From positions 1 through 20,240 of the IMG/VR virus record IMGVR_UViG_3300042518_001488: DNA of 20,240 bases; one strand, given 5' to 3'. Below, piece by piece: positions 12,384 through 19,216 of this stretch (the first letter of the stretch is position 1; each line of letters begins with the position of its first letter). The stretch comes from a virus. Under the pieces are notes generated by a model that was not told the DNA's origin, did not search any database, and saw nothing but the letters and a program-made list of their open reading frames with translations. A program made the translations under genes and the position numbers.

Positions 12384-13877
12384 ATGAAAATTACATTCGA
12401 CAGAAAAACGATTGCAAGCTACTTGCAGTTTTTGGAGCTGCGGCAGACCCCGGTTTACCACTGGGAAGGATCGGCGGCGATCGTGCCGGATGAATACGCC
12501 AAGGCGTTCGGCTCGAAGGCCAGAGGGCGCAAGCTCAACTACGACCCATGTGAGAAGTCTTTTGACTACCAGCGGGACATTGTTAGGCTGGCGATCAAAA
12601 AACGCAAGTACGCAATTTTCGCGGATTGCGGACTGGGCAAGACGTTAATGATTCTTGAGTTCGCAAGGCACGCAGCGAAGCAAAGCGGCGGCAAGATTCT
12701 AATCGTCTCTCCGCTTATGGTTTGCGAGCAGACAATTGCCGAGGCCTTGCGGTTCTACGGCGAATCGTTCAGTATCGGAAGGGTCAGGGCAAGCGACTTG
12801 CAACACTGGCTCGATAGCAACGACTCGATTGACACTCAGATCGGCGTGACGAACTACGAAGCGATCCGAGATGGCTTGCGTCGCGGCAATCTCAAGGGGC
12901 TTATCCTCGACGAAAGCTCGATGCTCAAGAGCCATTACGGGGCATGGGGTACGAGGCTTATCGAACTGGGCCGGGGCCTTGAATGGAAGCTATGCGCAAC
13001 GGGTACACCTGCACCAAACGACCGGATCGAGTACGCGAATCATGCGGTGTTTCTGGATCGAGCCAAGACTGTCAATGAGTTTTTGGCCTGCTACTTTATC
13101 AATCGAGGGGAGACTCAAAACCGATGGGAACTGAAGCCTCACGCATTGAGGCCGTTTTACAAGTCGCTTTCGGATTGGTCGATATTCTTGACGAATCCGG
13201 CGGTCTACGGGTGGAAAGACAATGTCGGCGTGACGCCTCCGATCATCGTCCACGTTCACCATATCGAATTGACCGACGAACAACGACAAGCGGCGCAGAT
13301 GCTCACGGGCGATCTAGTCACCACGTCAGTAGGCGGCATCGGGACGCGGGGCAAGCTATCGCAGATTGCCAAAGGCAAGAACGGCATGGCATCGAACAAA
13401 AACGGCTTCATTCGATCGCTAGTCGATTCATGGCCGGATGAGTCGTCGATTATCTGGTGCCACTACAACGACGAGCAAGAGCAGATGGAGCGTATTTTTC
13501 CCGATGCGGTTTCGGTCAGTGGCGACACTAAAGAAGACGCGAGGGAATCGGCGATACGTCGGTTTAAATCCGGCGAAGTCAAAACGTTGATTACCAAGCC
13601 CAAGATTCTTGGGTTTGGGTTGAATCTGCAAGTTTGCACTCGGCAAGTTTGGTCAGGCCTCAAGGACAGTTACGAGGAATACTACCAGGGCGTAAAGCGA
13701 TCCAACCGTATCGGATCGACAAAGCCGCTTAACGTCCATATTCCGGTTACTGAATTGGAAGTGCCTTTTGTCGAGAATGTTCTACGCAAAGCGGATCGAG
13801 TCGATCATGACACGAACGAGCAGATGCGGCTATTTAAGGAGATCGGGCATGAAGGTTTCGGTCGAACGAATGATTGA
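12384..13877 (+). CDS. SNF2/DEAD-like superfamily 2 helicase
   Basis: Four hundred and ninety-seven residues; ATG 12384 follows TTTGGAGGTAGATAG. Motifs in order: Q-like DYQRDIVRLA at 61-70, Walker A DCGLGKT at 81-87, ILIVSP at 105-110, the DEAD-box equivalent LILDESS at 173-179 (D176, E177), and ATGTPAPND at 205-213. The C-terminal RecA domain has SGDTKEDARESAIRRFKSGE, then ILGFGLNLQ and YYQGVKRSNRIGSTKP with motif VI arginines. This is the phage SNF2-type ATPase often found next to a methyltransferase. It should translocate on DNA; the precise role in replication, repair or anti-restriction is unknown. Confidence 0.9.
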   Translation: MKITFDRKTIASYLQFLELRQTPVYHWEGSAAIVPDEYAKAFGSKARGRKLNYDPCEKSFDYQRDIVRLAIKKRKYAIFADCGLGKTLMILEFARHAAKQSGGKILIVSPLMVCEQTIAEALRFYGESFSIGRVRASDLQHWLDSNDSIDTQIGVTNYEAIRDGLRRGNLKGLILDESSMLKSHYGAWGTRLIELGRGLEWKLCATGTPAPNDRIEYANHAVFLDRAKTVNEFLACYFINRGETQNRWELKPHALRPFYKSLSDWSIFLTNPAVYGWKDNVGVTPPIIVHVHHIELTDEQRQAAQMLTGDLVTTSVGGIGTRGKLSQIAKGKNGMASNKNGFIRSLVDSWPDESSIIWCHYNDEQEQMERIFPDAVSVSGDTKEDARESAIRRFKSGEVKTLITKPKILGFGLNLQVCTRQVWSGLKDSYEEYYQGVKRSNRIGSTKPLNVHIPVTELEVPFVENVLRKADRVDHDTNEQMRLFKEIGHEGFGRTND

Positions 13878-14019
13878 GATCGAGCAACACGCTCGAAGAT
13901 TTGGACCGGCCAACTGTTGGACCGGGACAAGCGGATCTTTATCCGCGATGATTATTGAGCTATTGAACCATATCAAGGAACTTGAAAAAGATGAAAACGG
14001 AACTACTACAGAACGATGA
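13849..14019 (+). CDS. Small helical protein between helicase and methyltransferase (56 aa)
   Basis: ATG 13849 lies within the helicase's last codons (29-base overlap), and the 3' end overlaps the methyltransferase start by 29 bases. The product is helical and Glu/Arg rich (VERMIEIEQHARRFGP..., MIIELLNHIKELEKDE). No family is recognised. Its fixed position wedged between two enzymes suggests coupled expression, perhaps as an accessory to one of them. Confidence 0.6.
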   Translation: MKVSVERMIEIEQHARRFGPANCWTGTSGSLSAMIIELLNHIKELEKDENGTTTER

Positions 14020-14920
14020 GCAATGGGCGATCCATCATGGCGATTGCATCCCTCACATGCTCGGAGAAATGCCAGAGTCTAGCGTTGATTTCGCGGTGTT
14101 TAGCCCTCCATTCCCCAGCCTCTATGCCTACACCGATTCGGTATCGGACATTGGCAACGTCGACGCGATGGGGACCGAAGCCAAGATCCATCTTGGGTTT
14201 TTCTTCTCTGGGTTTGCAAGGGTACTAAAGCCTGGAAGGGCGGCTATCGTCCACGTTTGCCAGATTCCTCGAATGAAGCGATCCGGCGGCGTTGGTCTGT
14301 GCGACTTCCGAGGGCTTAATATTCGCTTGGGCGAGCGGGCAGGGCTTACCTACGAATACGATTGGAGCGTTCGCAAGAACCCTCAGGCGCAAGCGATCCG
14401 AACCAAAACAAGGGAGCTTCAATTCTCAGGTCTTGAAAACGATCGAGCGGCGCAACGCGGGACGCTTCAAGACTACCTGATTAAGTTCCGCAAGCCGGGT
14501 GAAAATCAAGTCAAGATCGACTCCGAAAGCCAAGTAAGCCGAAACGACTGGATCGACTGGGCTGAGGGCTGCTGGAGCGACATCCAGGAGACCGACACGC
14601 TTAACACGAAAGAGGCGAAAACCGAGGACGACACCAAGCACATTTGCCCCCTTCAATTGGAAGTTATTCGGCGGTGCGTTTTGCTTTACTCGAACCCCGG
14701 CGAAATTGTGTTTAGCCCATTTACGGGGATTGGGTCCGAAGGTTATGTTTCGCTCGGCGGTCGATCGCCAAAGACCAAAAAAGCAATCAAAGACCCGAGA
14801 CGATTTTACGGTTGCGAATTGAAGCCGGAATACTTTGAGCAAGCCAAACGCAACCTGGAGCGAGCCGTACAAGGCCAAGAACCTAGCGATCAGCCAATGC
14901 TTGAACTTGCCTTTGACTAG
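13991..14920 (+). CDS. DNA methyltransferase, N4-cytosine/N6-adenine type
   Basis: Three hundred and nine residues from ATG 13991 (a TTG at 13982 is less likely). The catalytic motif IV SPPF stands at 38-41 in FAVFSPPFPSLY, and the S-adenosylmethionine-binding motif I FSPFTGIGSEG comes late, at 241-251, followed by FYGCELKPEYFEQA at 272-285. IV-before-I is the beta-type order; SPP is the form common in N4-cytosine enzymes, so m4C is favoured over m6A. No restriction endonuclease is visible nearby, so it is probably a solitary phage methylase that protects phage DNA from host restriction or marks it. Confidence 0.9.
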   Translation: MKTELLQNDEQWAIHHGDCIPHMLGEMPESSVDFAVFSPPFPSLYAYTDSVSDIGNVDAMGTEAKIHLGFFFSGFARVLKPGRAAIVHVCQIPRMKRSGGVGLCDFRGLNIRLGERAGLTYEYDWSVRKNPQAQAIRTKTRELQFSGLENDRAAQRGTLQDYLIKFRKPGENQVKIDSESQVSRNDWIDWAEGCWSDIQETDTLNTKEAKTEDDTKHICPLQLEVIRRCVLLYSNPGEIVFSPFTGIGSEGYVSLGGRSPKTKKAIKDPRRFYGCELKPEYFEQAKRNLERAVQGQEPSDQPMLELAFD

Positions 14921-15153
14921 ACCCCAATGAGGCTGGTCCACCTCGGCAAAGGTGCTTGCTGTCTACTGGCAAGAATCCCGCTAAGAGGAATTTCCTCACG
15001 GACTGGTGCGCGGATCGTGCCGGGTTTAATCGGCCCAAACGACCGTTGGTAAGCCTATCGCTTGCCCCCAGGGTCGTCCGTTCTAACGGGCGGGCGGCTC
15101 TTTTACGCTCCGTGTGGGGCGGTTGTTCGGTGGTTTAAATTGGAGCGAATGAA
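14921..15153 (+). other. Non-coding gap with a series of stem-loops
   Basis: This is the longest gap in a window that otherwise has almost none. No credible ORF with a ribosome-binding site is seen. Successive inverted repeats are GAGG/CCTC (14929-14944), CTTGC/GCAAG (14955-14973), GAGGAA-T-TTCCTC (14985-14997), GCCG/CGGC (15019-15034) and an 8-bp stem at 15074-15093, followed 7 bases later by TTTT at 15101-15104. The last could be a terminator; the whole could be a structured RNA. The pattern does not fit a tRNA. No promoter of P1/P2 type is present. Confidence 0.45.
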
Positions 15154-15357
15154 ATGTGCGATTTGTGCGACGAAGATCAGAAGGTTGTAAATTCTGCATA
15201 TAGGTCGGCAAGGTTGCTTGCTGACGAACTAAGGCAGCTAGCTTCACACTACGACAATGTGGCAAGCGGTCGAATCAAGCCGCATACCGACGAGGCCGCC
15301 AAGGCTCAGTCGCTTGCCAACAACGTCATTCGGATGCTTGTTCAGCGATGGGTTTAA
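15154..15357 (+). CDS. Small unrecognised protein (67 aa)
   Basis: ATG 15154 follows TTGGAGCGAATGAA. It begins MCDLCDEDQKVV, a C..C pair near the N-terminus, then forms a helical stretch (ARLLADELRQLASHYDNV) and a second helix (AQSLANNVIRMLVQRW). No family is recognised. It is the first gene after the structured gap and opens the replication block. Confidence 0.6.
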   Translation: MCDLCDEDQKVVNSAYRSARLLADELRQLASHYDNVASGRIKPHTDEAAKAQSLANNVIRMLVQRWV

Positions 15358-15384
15358 AGTCGGTTTAACTTGAAAGGAAACATG

Positions 15385-15681
15385 ATGGCAGAATCGAAAT
15401 TTACCAAGGGGCCGTGGGTGGTTGAAAAAGTCATTGGGGCAAAATGGACACATTGGTCGATTCACACCAAAGATCAATTTATTGCCTCTACAGGGTTTCT
15501 CGGCATATCCTTGGAAGAACAGAAAGCCAATGCCGAACTTATGGCCGAGGCTCCAGAGTTGCTGGAGGTGCTGCGGAAGGTGCTGACCTATGCGGAGCCT
15601 CTCGCAGGTTGGCAGCATATCGACGAAGCGGAACAGGCTTTCGGGGATGCTCACGACCTACTCAAAAAACACGGCGGCTAG
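15385..15681 (+). CDS. Conserved-type phage protein (TKGPW / ANAELMAEAPELL) (98 aa)
   Basis: ATG 15385 (or adjacent 15382) follows GAAAGGAAAC. It carries FTKGPWVVE at the start and KANAELMAEAPELLEVLRKV in the second half, a pairing typical of a widespread phage hypothetical family of similar size. The function is unknown. A 35-base gap separates it from the replication protein. Confidence 0.75.
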   Translation: MAESKFTKGPWVVEKVIGAKWTHWSIHTKDQFIASTGFLGISLEEQKANAELMAEAPELLEVLRKVLTYAEPLAGWQHIDEAEQAFGDAHDLLKKHGG

Positions 15682-15716
15682 ATTATTGTTTGGTGGTTTT
15701 AACTGAGGGTGAAATG

Positions 15717-16484
15717 ATGGCCGGTGATTGGATCAAAATCGAGCATGGGCTATTGGGCAAGCCCGAGGTTATGCTGCTGGCCGACACGCTCGACGCTTCA
15801 CCCTATGAGGTGGTGGGGCACCTAGTCGCGTTTTGGCTATGGGTCGACCTGAATCTGTCCCCAGATTGTCCCCAAGTGAAGGGGACAAAAAAGGGACTAG
15901 ATAGGGTCGCAGGGAGGGACGGTTTCGCGGATGCTCTAGTTTCGGTCGGCTGGCTGTACGTCGAGGATGGCGTAGTTTCGATTCCCGGGTACGAGGTTCA
16001 CCTGTCAAAAAGCGCGAAAGAACGTGCAAAAGGCCAGAAAAAAAAGGCTATGCAGCGTATAAAGCTGTCCCCTAGCAAGGGGGACAAACCGGGGGACAAA
16101 ACCGGGACGGAACAGGGGACCAGAGAAGAGAAGAGAAGAGAAGAGTATTCAAATATAGATACATTGCCTGATTGGCTCAAAAAAGATTGGGTCCGATGGC
16201 TGGACTTTCGATTCGCCAAAGACGGGCAGTGGATGCCAGAGGCCCAAGCTGACGCGATCATCATGGATCTGCTCCGAAGGGGCGAGGCTAAGGCCCTAAA
16301 AGACATCGAGTTTTCAATCCGCATCGGGGCCAAGAACATTTGCCATGACGACGGCGGACAAGGGATGCTAAATAATGGCGGTGGCAAGGGTGGATCGACG
16401 GCAGGGCCTCAAGGCGGCAGAAAGCTATCGGCAGCGGAAAAGACGGCTCAACTACTGGAGGACGTAAAGAATGGACTTGTCTGA
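15717..16484 (+). CDS. Putative replication initiation protein (DnaD/lambda-O-like)
   Basis: Two hundred and fifty-five residues from ATG 15717 (or 15714). Residues 1-100 begin DWIKIEHGLLGKPEVMLLAD and include a helix-rich hydrophobic stretch and VSVGWLYVEDG, resembling the winged-helix N-terminus of phage replisome organisers. A low-complexity basic linker at 100-145 follows, then a second helical domain (DWLKKDWVRWLDFRFAKDGQ, ADAIIMDLLRRGEAKALKDI). Inside the gene, covering the linker codons, lie two clusters of a repeated 7-mer, an arrangement like lambda O with its internal origin. A probable helicase-loader-like gene follows, overlapping by 14 bases. Confidence 0.65.
   Translation: MAGDWIKIEHGLLGKPEVMLLADTLDASPYEVVGHLVAFWLWVDLNLSPDCPQVKGTKKGLDRVAGRDGFADALVSVGWLYVEDGVVSIPGYEVHLSKSAKERAKGQKKKAMQRIKLSPSKGDKPGDKTGTEQGTREEKRREEYSNIDTLPDWLKKDWVRWLDFRFAKDGQWMPEAQADAIIMDLLRRGEAKALKDIEFSIRIGAKNICHDDGGQGMLNNGGGKGGSTAGPQGGRKLSAAEKTAQLLEDVKNGLV
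15856..16165. other. Candidate replication origin inside the initiator gene
   Basis: Six exact copies of TGTCCCC/GGGGACA: 15856-15862, 15867-15873, 15881-15887, 16066-16072, 16080-16086 and 16092-16098, plus weaker GGGAC half-sites at 15893, 16104 and 16115. In both clusters TGTCCCC and GGGGACA face each other with exactly 7 bases between, making two 21-bp palindromic sites, and neighbouring same-strand sites recur about every 11-12 bases, one helical turn. Directly downstream are a purine tract of AGAAG units (16122-16145) and an AT-rich stretch (16146-16165, 17 of 20 A/T), a plausible unwinding element. Protein binding is inferred. Confidence 0.55.
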
Positions 16485-16938
16485 GAATCGGAGTTTTTTC
16501 CTGGAGGTGGCATTAATCCACTTTCCAAGCCTGAACACGTATTTGAGCAGCGCGAGCCCAAAACTAATAGCAACGCTTGATGCTTGGTCGATCACGCTCA
16601 GGGACGTAACAACCCAAGAGGCTATTTCGGTTGTTCATCGATGGAGTCGCGACGAATTGCCAAGGCCGACCTTTCACGAGCTGGGCGATTTCGCCTTGCA
16701 CCTCAGAGCGGTTGTTTTGCAGGATCGAGTCAACGCACGCAAGACGCAACTCGTTGACATGATTCGGAACCGTGAAGAGCCGACGGGCAACTACAGTCAT
16801 GTTTCGCTACGGCCGTACATTTCCAGAGTGCTCGAATCGGGCGAATTGTGCAAACTTGGCAAGATCACGAAAGCGGAACACTACGCGACGCGGGACCAAG
16901 TTCTAGCGGAACTGGCAGCGGCTCAGGTGCGACGATGA
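16471..16938 (+). CDS. Putative helicase loader or replication partner (155 aa)
   Basis: ATG 16471 lies inside the end of the replication gene. The protein is helical: FFLEVALIHFPSLNTYL, TLDAWSITLRDVTTQEAISVV, then W.RDELPRPTFHELGDFALH, and a basic C-terminal part. Small helical proteins with a W...L......A...V..W pattern, placed right after the initiator, are typical of phage helicase loaders of the G39P or lambda-P position, but the residues alone do not prove it. It overlaps the next gene by ATGA. Confidence 0.5.
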   Translation: MDLSENRSFFLEVALIHFPSLNTYLSSASPKLIATLDAWSITLRDVTTQEAISVVHRWSRDELPRPTFHELGDFALHLRAVVLQDRVNARKTQLVDMIRNREEPTGNYSHVSLRPYISRVLESGELCKLGKITKAEHYATRDQVLAELAAAQVRR

Positions 16939-17090
16939 CCGACGACGACGAAAAGACCCGCAAACTCCGGGACAAGGTGTTCCGGTTGCAAATGAGGGTG
17001 AAGTTACTACAGGCAAGAAACAAGGAGCTTAGGCAATGGATCACGAAATTGACAACGAAAAACCATCCAGCAAGGAGGGCGGCCAAGTGA
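16935..17090 (+). CDS. Short basic coiled-coil protein (51 aa)
   Basis: ATG 16935 overlaps the preceding TGA. The product is a single basic helix with heptad leucines and valines (KLRDKVFRLQMRVKLLQARN followed by KELRQWI) and a Lys/Arg-rich tail. It resembles a leucine-zipper-like dimeriser. The family is unknown. Its stop overlaps the next gene's GTG (GTGA). Confidence 0.6.
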   Translation: MTDDDEKTRKLRDKVFRLQMRVKLLQARNKELRQWITKLTTKNHPARRAAK

Positions 17091-17104
17091 AGGTTGGCGA
17101 TAAG
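17084..17104 (+). repeat. Gene-start repeat, copy 1 (pair with 17424-17444)
   Basis: Nineteen of 21 bases match 17424-17444. Both encode VKVGDK near the N-terminus of adjacent genes, so the gene at 17087 is bracketed by related starts. Confidence 0.55.
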
Positions 17105-17422
17105 CTAATCCTGCGGCATGATCGATACGCCGAAGTCCTGACAATCGAACGCATTACCAAGAGCGGGAGAATCAAGGCCGAGGGTTATGAGTTTAATCCG
17201 GACTTGACAAAGCGCGGCGGGGGTCGATGGAATCAAGCCGAGATTGCAACGCAAGAAAAGCTTGAGCGAATAGAGGAAGAACGAAGGGTCGCTAAGGCCA
17301 GGAATGGCTTGAGAGATATTGTTTGGTTTAGAGTTCCGGATAGCGTTGTGCTGGCAACAGCGGAGGCTTACGGTTTGGCAATGGAAAAACACAGCAAAGG
17401 AATCGAGGTGCAAGGTGAGTGA
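17087..17422 (+). CDS. Small protein with VKVGDK SH3-like start (111 aa)
   Basis: GTG 17087 has a strong AAGGAGGG nine bases upstream and a GTGA overlap with the preceding gene; ATG 17036 in the same frame would overlap it by 55 bases. Residues 1-50 (MKVGDKLILRHDRYAEVLTI..., GRIKAEGYEF) look like a small SH3-like barrel, then a charged helix and a short hydrophobic end. The first segment is related to the start of the next gene. The function is unknown. Confidence 0.65.
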   Translation: MKVGDKLILRHDRYAEVLTIERITKSGRIKAEGYEFNPDLTKRGGGRWNQAEIATQEKLERIEEERRVAKARNGLRDIVWFRVPDSVVLATAEAYGLAMEKHSKGIEVQGE

Positions 17423-17795
17423 GCAAGTGAAAGTGGGCGATAAGGTTTGGGTTCAATGCGAAGTCAAGCAAGCACTCCCCGACGGTTTTCAGGTTAAAGG
17501 TTGCTCTGGAGGTGCCCCGTTTTGGGCTCTTGCTGAGGACTGCCGACCCGTCGAGCCGGCCAACTATCCGGAAATCCCGGATAGTTCGAGCGACCCCATC
17601 AACCCTTCGCACTACAAGCAAGGCGGCATCGAGTGCATCGAGGCGATGAAAGCGGCTCTAGGTGGCGGCTTTCTTGGCTACCTTCGCGGCAACGCGATAA
17701 AGTACCTTTGGCGGTACGACAAGAAGGGCGGCGTTAATGATTTGAAAAAGGCTCGGTGGTACTTGGATCGATTGATTCAGGAGGTGGGCGAATGA
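17415..17795 (+). CDS. DUF3310-family phage protein
   Basis: GTG 17415 overlaps the preceding gene by 8 bases. Residues 60-121 are a full DUF3310 domain: DPINPSHYKQGGIECIEAMK, then FLGYLRGNAIKYLWRYDKKG and LKKARWYLDRLI. This domain is common in phages and has been linked to nucleotide-kinase-like proteins, though its biochemical role is not settled. In front of it is an SH3-like module starting VKVGDKVW (residues 5-45), shared with the gene before. It belongs to the replication and nucleotide block. Confidence 0.85.
   Translation: MSEQVKVGDKVWVQCEVKQALPDGFQVKGCSGGAPFWALAEDCRPVEPANYPEIPDSSSDPINPSHYKQGGIECIEAMKAALGGGFLGYLRGNAIKYLWRYDKKGGVNDLKKARWYLDRLIQEVGE
17775..17795 (+). repeat. Gene-junction repeat ATTSAGGAGGTGGGCGAATGA, copy 1
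   Basis: Twenty of 21 bases match 18047-18067. Each copy encodes the C-terminal EVGE, contains AGGAGG and carries the ATGA start/stop overlap, so the gene at 17792 lies between two copies of the same junction. Confidence 0.85.
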
Positions 17796-18067
17796 GCGAC
17801 AAGCCAACACTAAGACCTGTGTGTGTCACGTTCGAGCCTCAAGGGCCGATAAGACTTGAGCCGCTAGGCCAAGACACAATCAAGTTTACCTCCCCGAGAA
17901 TTAACCTCGGTGAGCCTCAAGAAATCAAAATAACCTGCGAGTGGCAACCTAACCCGATTTTCTACGTCGGGCGCAAAGTGCGAATCGAGGGCGTTTTGTG
18001 CAAGATTTGCTCAGTCGAAAAGGACGGGTCGATTACGGTTCAAAGGATTGAGGAGGTGGGCGAATGA
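17792..18067 (+). CDS. Small unrecognised beta-rich protein (91 aa)
   Basis: ATG 17792 follows AGGAGGTGGGCGA. The product is strand-rich with many hydrophobic/polar alternations (IKFTSPRINLGEPQEIKITC) and an SH3- or KOW-like end FYVGRKVRIEGVLCKICSVE. No family is recognised. Both ends are copies of the same 21-bp junction, suggesting an inserted or duplicated single-gene unit. Confidence 0.65.
   Translation: MSDKPTLRPVCVTFEPQGPIRLEPLGQDTIKFTSPRINLGEPQEIKITCEWQPNPIFYVGRKVRIEGVLCKICSVEKDGSITVQRIEEVGE
18047..18067 (+). repeat. Gene-junction repeat ATTSAGGAGGTGGGCGAATGA, copy 2
   Basis: Counterpart of 17775-17795, here providing the end of the gene at 17792 and the ribosome-binding site and ATG of the RusA gene. 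Confidence 0.85.
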
Positions 18068-18471
18068 AAATCTTCATCCCAGGCGAACCGATAGCGCAAC
18101 CACGGGCTAAGGTCTCAACCAAAGGCGGCTTTGCAAGGGCTTACACAGAACGAGACCATCCCATCCATGCGTACAAGCAAGCAGTCAGGTTGGCTTACGT
18201 CAACGCAGGCGGCGAGGTGCTAGAGGGGCCGGTATCGATCAAGATTGTTTGTTTGTTCGACCGACCCAAGAGTCACAGCAAAAAGCGACGGCAATATACA
18301 GAGCCAAAGACCACAAAGCCCGACCTAGACAATGTTGGAAAAGCAATCCTCGATGCCCTTAACGAAATCGCCTACAATGACGACGGGCAAGTGTACAGGC
18401 TCACGGTCGAGAAGTGGTACGTTGGCGGGCCCTACGATTCGATTGGAACGGAAATTGAGGTGATTCAATAA
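18064..18471 (+). CDS. rusA: RusA-family Holliday junction resolvase
   Basis: One hundred and thirty-five residues from ATG 18064. FIPGEPIAQPRAKVS at the start and KPDLDNVGKAILDALNEIAY (residues 85-104) followed by DDGQV are the RusA signature. Asp87, Asp89 and Asp106/107 correspond to the metal-binding aspartates, and Lys/Arg-rich RPKSHSKKRRQ lies before them. RusA dimers cut Holliday junctions symmetrically; here it would resolve intermediates made by the exonuclease-RecT pair or by replication. The length is normal for the family (about 120-140). It ends TAATG with the next gene. Confidence 0.9.
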   Translation: MKIFIPGEPIAQPRAKVSTKGGFARAYTERDHPIHAYKQAVRLAYVNAGGEVLEGPVSIKIVCLFDRPKSHSKKRRQYTEPKTTKPDLDNVGKAILDALNEIAYNDDGQVYRLTVEKWYVGGPYDSIGTEIEVIQ

Positions 18472-18677
18472 TGGAACGAATCAACATTAGCCAACCCAAG
18501 GAGGATCTGGCTTTATGGCGTGCAATCGCCAAGAAAAAAGGCTGGACGTTCGCCTACTTGGTTTTTGACGCAATAAACGCTCGGCATAACCTTGGCAGAG
18601 AGCGACCCGGGCGAGGGCGGCCAAAGTCCAAGCCGGTGGCTAGGAAGCGGCAAAAGCGAAATTCGGGCCCCCGGTGA
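18471..18677 (+). CDS. Small basic DNA-binding-type protein with AT-hook tail (68 aa)
   Basis: ATG 18471 overlaps the preceding TAA. The N-terminal 45 residues (MERINISQPKEDLALWRAIA..., WTFAYLVFDAIN) are helical with a strand-like start and could be a ribbon-helix-helix-type fold. The tail RPGRGRPKSKPVARKRQKR is highly basic with an AT-hook core. DNA binding is likely. It recalls the AT-hook protein at 3098, although the N-terminal parts do not look alike. Confidence 0.65.
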   Translation: MERINISQPKEDLALWRAIAKKKGWTFAYLVFDAINARHNLGRERPGRGRPKSKPVARKRQKRNSGPR

Positions 18678-18725
18678 TTGTCAAGCCCCTTGACTGGGGA
18701 TAAGATGTTGGAAAGGAGAAAAACC

Positions 18726-18914
18726 ATGAACTTAGGCGAACTTGTCAAGAGCAAACGATTTTGGGCGGCAGCGGCTACGATTGCCGTGGTTGTCCTCAAG
18801 GATCGCGTACCACTGTCCGAAGATCAGATTCAGCAACTTGTTTGGGTTATTGGAGCCTGGATCGTAGGCGATTCGGTACGACCCCTGCCCAAGCCCGATG
18901 AGGTGGCAAAGTGA
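18726..18914 (+). CDS. Small membrane protein, holin-like in position (62 aa)
   Basis: ATG 18726 follows GAAAGGAGAAAAACC. KRFWAAAATIAVVVL and QIQQLVWVIGAWIVGDSV give two membrane-compatible helices separated by a short charged loop with LSEDQI. The S-K-FW..........L...QI..I...I..-IG pattern recurs in small phage proteins near lysis or structural genes. It starts a new gene group after the 48-base gap, which contains a perfect 6-bp hairpin (18680-18694). Holin function is not demonstrated. Confidence 0.6.
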   Translation: MNLGELVKSKRFWAAAATIAVVVLKDRVPLSEDQIQQLVWVIGAWIVGDSVRPLPKPDEVAK

Positions 18915-19216
18915 GCCGATTGAAACTTGCAGATCGATTTGCAGCACGCCGAGCGGCTAGGGAAATCTGGATTGCCAGCAAGACCGACGCCGAAGTCGCC
19001 AAGCTTGTCAAACAGGCGGTTGACGGCGATGAGGACGCGCAAAAGCTTCTCTTTGCGTCGCACCCAGAAATGCCAGTAGGCATCGACCCGGCTACGTTGT
19101 TTTTACTTATCCAGATCGCGTTGAAATTGTGGATTTGGTGGCAGCAAAACAAGGTTGAAAGCCCATCGGCAACGGTCGGGGCGGGCGAACCGTTTGACGA
19201 AAGCGACGACGAATAA
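18911..19216 (+). CDS. Membrane-anchored small protein (101 aa)
   Basis: GTG 18911 overlaps the preceding TGA (GTGA). The N-terminal 55 residues are a charged helical region (ADRFAARRAAREIW, AEVAKLVKQAVDGDEDAQKLL). A single membrane helix follows, PATLFLLIQIALKLWIWW, then a short acidic tail. The family is not recognised; the helical domain plus TM layout suggests a cytoplasmic domain tethered to the membrane. It is directly followed by a strong hairpin. Confidence 0.6.
   Translation: MSRLKLADRFAARRAAREIWIASKTDAEVAKLVKQAVDGDEDAQKLLFASHPEMPVGIDPATLFLLIQIALKLWIWWQQNKVESPSATVGAGEPFDESDDE

Noticed and set aside
14929-15034. Possible tRNA in the gap after the methyltransferase
   Set aside because: Several small stems occur in a row, but loop sizes and conserved D-, anticodon- and T-loop bases do not fit a cloverleaf, and no acceptor stem can be closed.
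14956-15138. Open frame of 60 codons in the structured gap
   Set aside because: It has no ribosome-binding site, low-complexity basic composition, and it crosses several stem-loops. A 41-codon frame at 14927 was rejected for the same lack of initiation signal.
16122-16145. AGAAG repeats as a CRISPR-like or satellite array
   Set aside because: The unit is 5 bases with no spacers. It is a simple purine tract within a coding linker and is better viewed as part of the candidate origin.
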